Shown in pieces: positions 62,184 through 64,000 of a stretch of 64,000 bases of DNA. The stretch's first letter is position 1, and each line of letters starts with the position of its first letter. Origin of the DNA: Melanopsichium pennsylvanicum (lineage: Eukaryota > Basidiomycota > Ustilaginomycetes > Ustilaginales); NCBI GenBank assembly GCA_900208305.1, contig OAPG01000009.1:558001-622000 (forward strand). Reading direction: 5' to 3'. The notes under the pieces were generated by a model. That model was not told the DNA's origin and ran no database searches. It saw only the letters and a list, made by a program, of their open reading frames with translations. The position numbers and the translations under genes are program-made.

Positions 62184-63659
62184 TGTTAAGGCCATAGGGT
62201 CTAGGTACCGCTGGGCAGCTACAGCCGGAATAGGGTCTACGGGTACGGAGAGGTTGTAGGCGTAGGCGACACAGGCAGTCAGGGTCAGAGCACACCACTG
62301 CGTTGCTATAGAGCTAACTAAGTAATACATGTGACCAGGTCCGGAGGCAACCTCATGTCAGGCGGGGGCGGGGTGGTAAGGTCCAAGAACTATTGACCAC
62401 CTCCCGTGCCAACTGCTGTAACTACCTCCCACCACGGCGCTACAATGTGTCAGCGGTCGCGTGCCAGAGATCCGAATTCCCGTGAGAAAGCGCGACTCGC
62501 CGGATTTCAGTGAATTCCGGCGGTTAAGCTTGGCCTCAACGGATATCGAAGAGAATCCCGCGAGTGGCAATCTCTCGACGGATATCGGCTGACCGCTGGT
62601 GACACTCCGTACAGAGATAACGCGGCAAGCTCGGACAGGGTACTCGGTCGACGCGAGTGTCACGACGTCGACGGGATACTACTGGTGGCTGGGTTAGACC
62701 TCAGCCGTCGTTGCCGGTGGAGATATGAGGGACTGGTTGTGGTGCCAGGCCCGCGGTTGAGGTTCCGCCTGTAGTTGAGGTGCTACAGCGTCGATTGTGG
62801 TGTCGACGACGTCTATACGTTGTTCTCCGTTCACCGACGGGGACACAGACTATATGGATCGCAATAAATGGTATTGCAATGTGCAACGTGTGAAGAGTAT
62901 GGTAAGTACGACGTACTGATAACTATGTGTGACTGAGATATAAGATAGAGTGGATGAGCTTCCGCTCATCCGATAGCGGGGAACAGAGTATTTATATATA
63001 TATGTATCGTGTGCAAGGTCCATTGGTACTGTACGACCTGCGTGCGTCGAGCTTGGACCCCCGCACGATAAGACTGCCCCTAGCCCCTTCGGCAGGGTGC
63101 TTCCGAGCACGCCCGCGTGCTCCCTCTCCGTTGCCCCCTGGGCGTCGATCGGCCCACGTGTCGTTCCGGCGTGGCGTTGGTCGCCGCCATCGCAGATGCT
63201 CCCTTTGCCATCGATACCTTCGATATCCGGCGAGTCACTGCCACTTGCCAAATTTCCGTGAGATCCGTTGAGACCTGCTCTCTCACCGGATTTCGTCCGA
63301 TTCAACTTCTCGGTCCTGCGCTAACCTTAAATCCCATGAGCCCACCAATATCCACCAGATCTCCCTGAGATCCGTCGAGACATGCTCTCCCACCAGATCT
63401 CAGCCGATTCAACATCTCTGGTCTGCGCAGACCTCTTCCTTGGGACCCACTCCCGTGACACAATGTTAGATTGCCGACAGCCGTATTCTGCTTACGGAGG
63501 GGCCAGCCACGGTTGGACGGTAGGAGGGTTGTGTTAGGCCAACCGCTCCTCTGCGAGGGATCTGGAGAGGATCGGTTGTGGCTCAATTGCAACAGTTGCT
63601 CAATCGGGAGGGGGGGCCAAGTGCCCACTCTTTGGACTACAGTTGGTGGGGCACTAACA
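62184..63659 (-). repeat. solo LTR, family A, interrupted
   Basis: TGTTAAGGCC...GCACTAACA with TSD GAAAC (62179-62183, 63660-63664), split by the X LTR at 62448-63460. It has an extra short insertion near 62400-62430 that repeats ACTACCTCCC / ACCACCTCCC. Confidence 0.93.
62448..63460 (-). repeat. solo LTR, family X
   Basis: 1013 bp, TGTCAGCGG...CCGTGACA, with TSD CAATG (62443-62447, 63461-63465). Confidence 0.95.
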
Positions 63660-64000
63660 GAAACAGGATTCTTGATCTCTCATTTTCTCATGCACAGTAT
63701 TCTCATAGTCTAAATAGAAAGAAGGTTCTCAGAGCAAACCAAAAACTATTTGAAAGTTGTGCATATGAACAGACTATAACATCTTTACCTAAGTCGCAAC
63801 CCAGCCGGATCTTACCCCACATCAAATGATAAGGCTTTGCGCCAACCAGCTCTGCGGCTTTAGAACGCCCAGAGATAAGCGAAACATGCAGCGAAGGCCT
63901 CGCCTGACTTCCACTTCTACTTCCGCAATCACCATCACACGAGACAGTCGTTGTAGCTCGCCATCACAGCAGATCAACGTCCGCACCAGCCGGTACCTCA
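63660..64000. other. window end, no gene seen
   Basis: The last 340 bp return to CpG-containing DNA and may be the edge of a further gene, but no frame can be supported. Confidence 0.4.

Overview
The window is eukaryotic nuclear DNA, most likely from a smut fungus (Ustilaginales, Basidiomycota). This is inferred from compact genes with 60-130 nt GT-AG introns and CTGAC-like branch points, from the basidiomycete-type proteins (MIC10, UBC13, a YVC1-type TRP channel, a WASP homologue, REX3), and from two small secreted-protein candidates lying beside repeats. The species cannot be fixed from the sequence. Host genes fill only about 9 kb; most of the rest is retrotransposon.

Layout. 1-4784: flank with a solo LTR inside a solo LTR. 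4785-12108: gene island, all on the minus strand (REX3 exonuclease, haem-thiolate peroxygenase, small secreted protein, DMAC1-like protein, MIC10). 12459-34896: one retrotransposon nest. An old LTR (family Y) holds a complete Ty1/copia element, a small solo LTR (family W) and a solo LTR of family X. The X LTR holds a chromodomain Ty3/gypsy element (here Gypsy1, LTR family A), and Gypsy1 is split in its integrase by a second, divergent gypsy element (Gypsy2). Every insertion except the outermost Y LTR has a matching target-site duplication (TSD), so the order of events can be read directly. 34897-36010: old pol relic. 36815-41958: second gene island (WASP, PIG-Y-like, UBC13, YVC1). 42000-49950: decayed repeats with CpG-free tracts and one spliced secreted-protein candidate. 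49953-60688: second nest, with a full-length chromovirus (Gypsy3, 1-kb family X LTRs) inserted head-to-head into a solo copy of its own LTR, which itself lies in a Y LTR. 60740-63659: a long foldback sequence split by a Y LTR, and another X-in-A solo LTR pair.

How the elements appear to work. All three gypsy elements join gag to pol by a -1 shift at the same slippery heptamer, GGGAAAC, in the right frame and followed at 3-9 nt by a stem-loop; the copia element instead has one in-frame UAG. Gypsy1 and Gypsy3 have a sequence just after the 5' LTR that pairs with a 10-mer inside their own LTR, as in Tf1/sushi self-priming. The copia element has a primer site that matches the 5' half of tRNA-Lys(CUU). 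Gypsy1 and Gypsy3 also carry, between pol and the 3' LTR and on the opposite strand, a spliced gene for a protein with paired CX2CX6C / CX2CX7C motifs. This antisense cargo gene shared by two different families is the strongest candidate for an undescribed system in the window.
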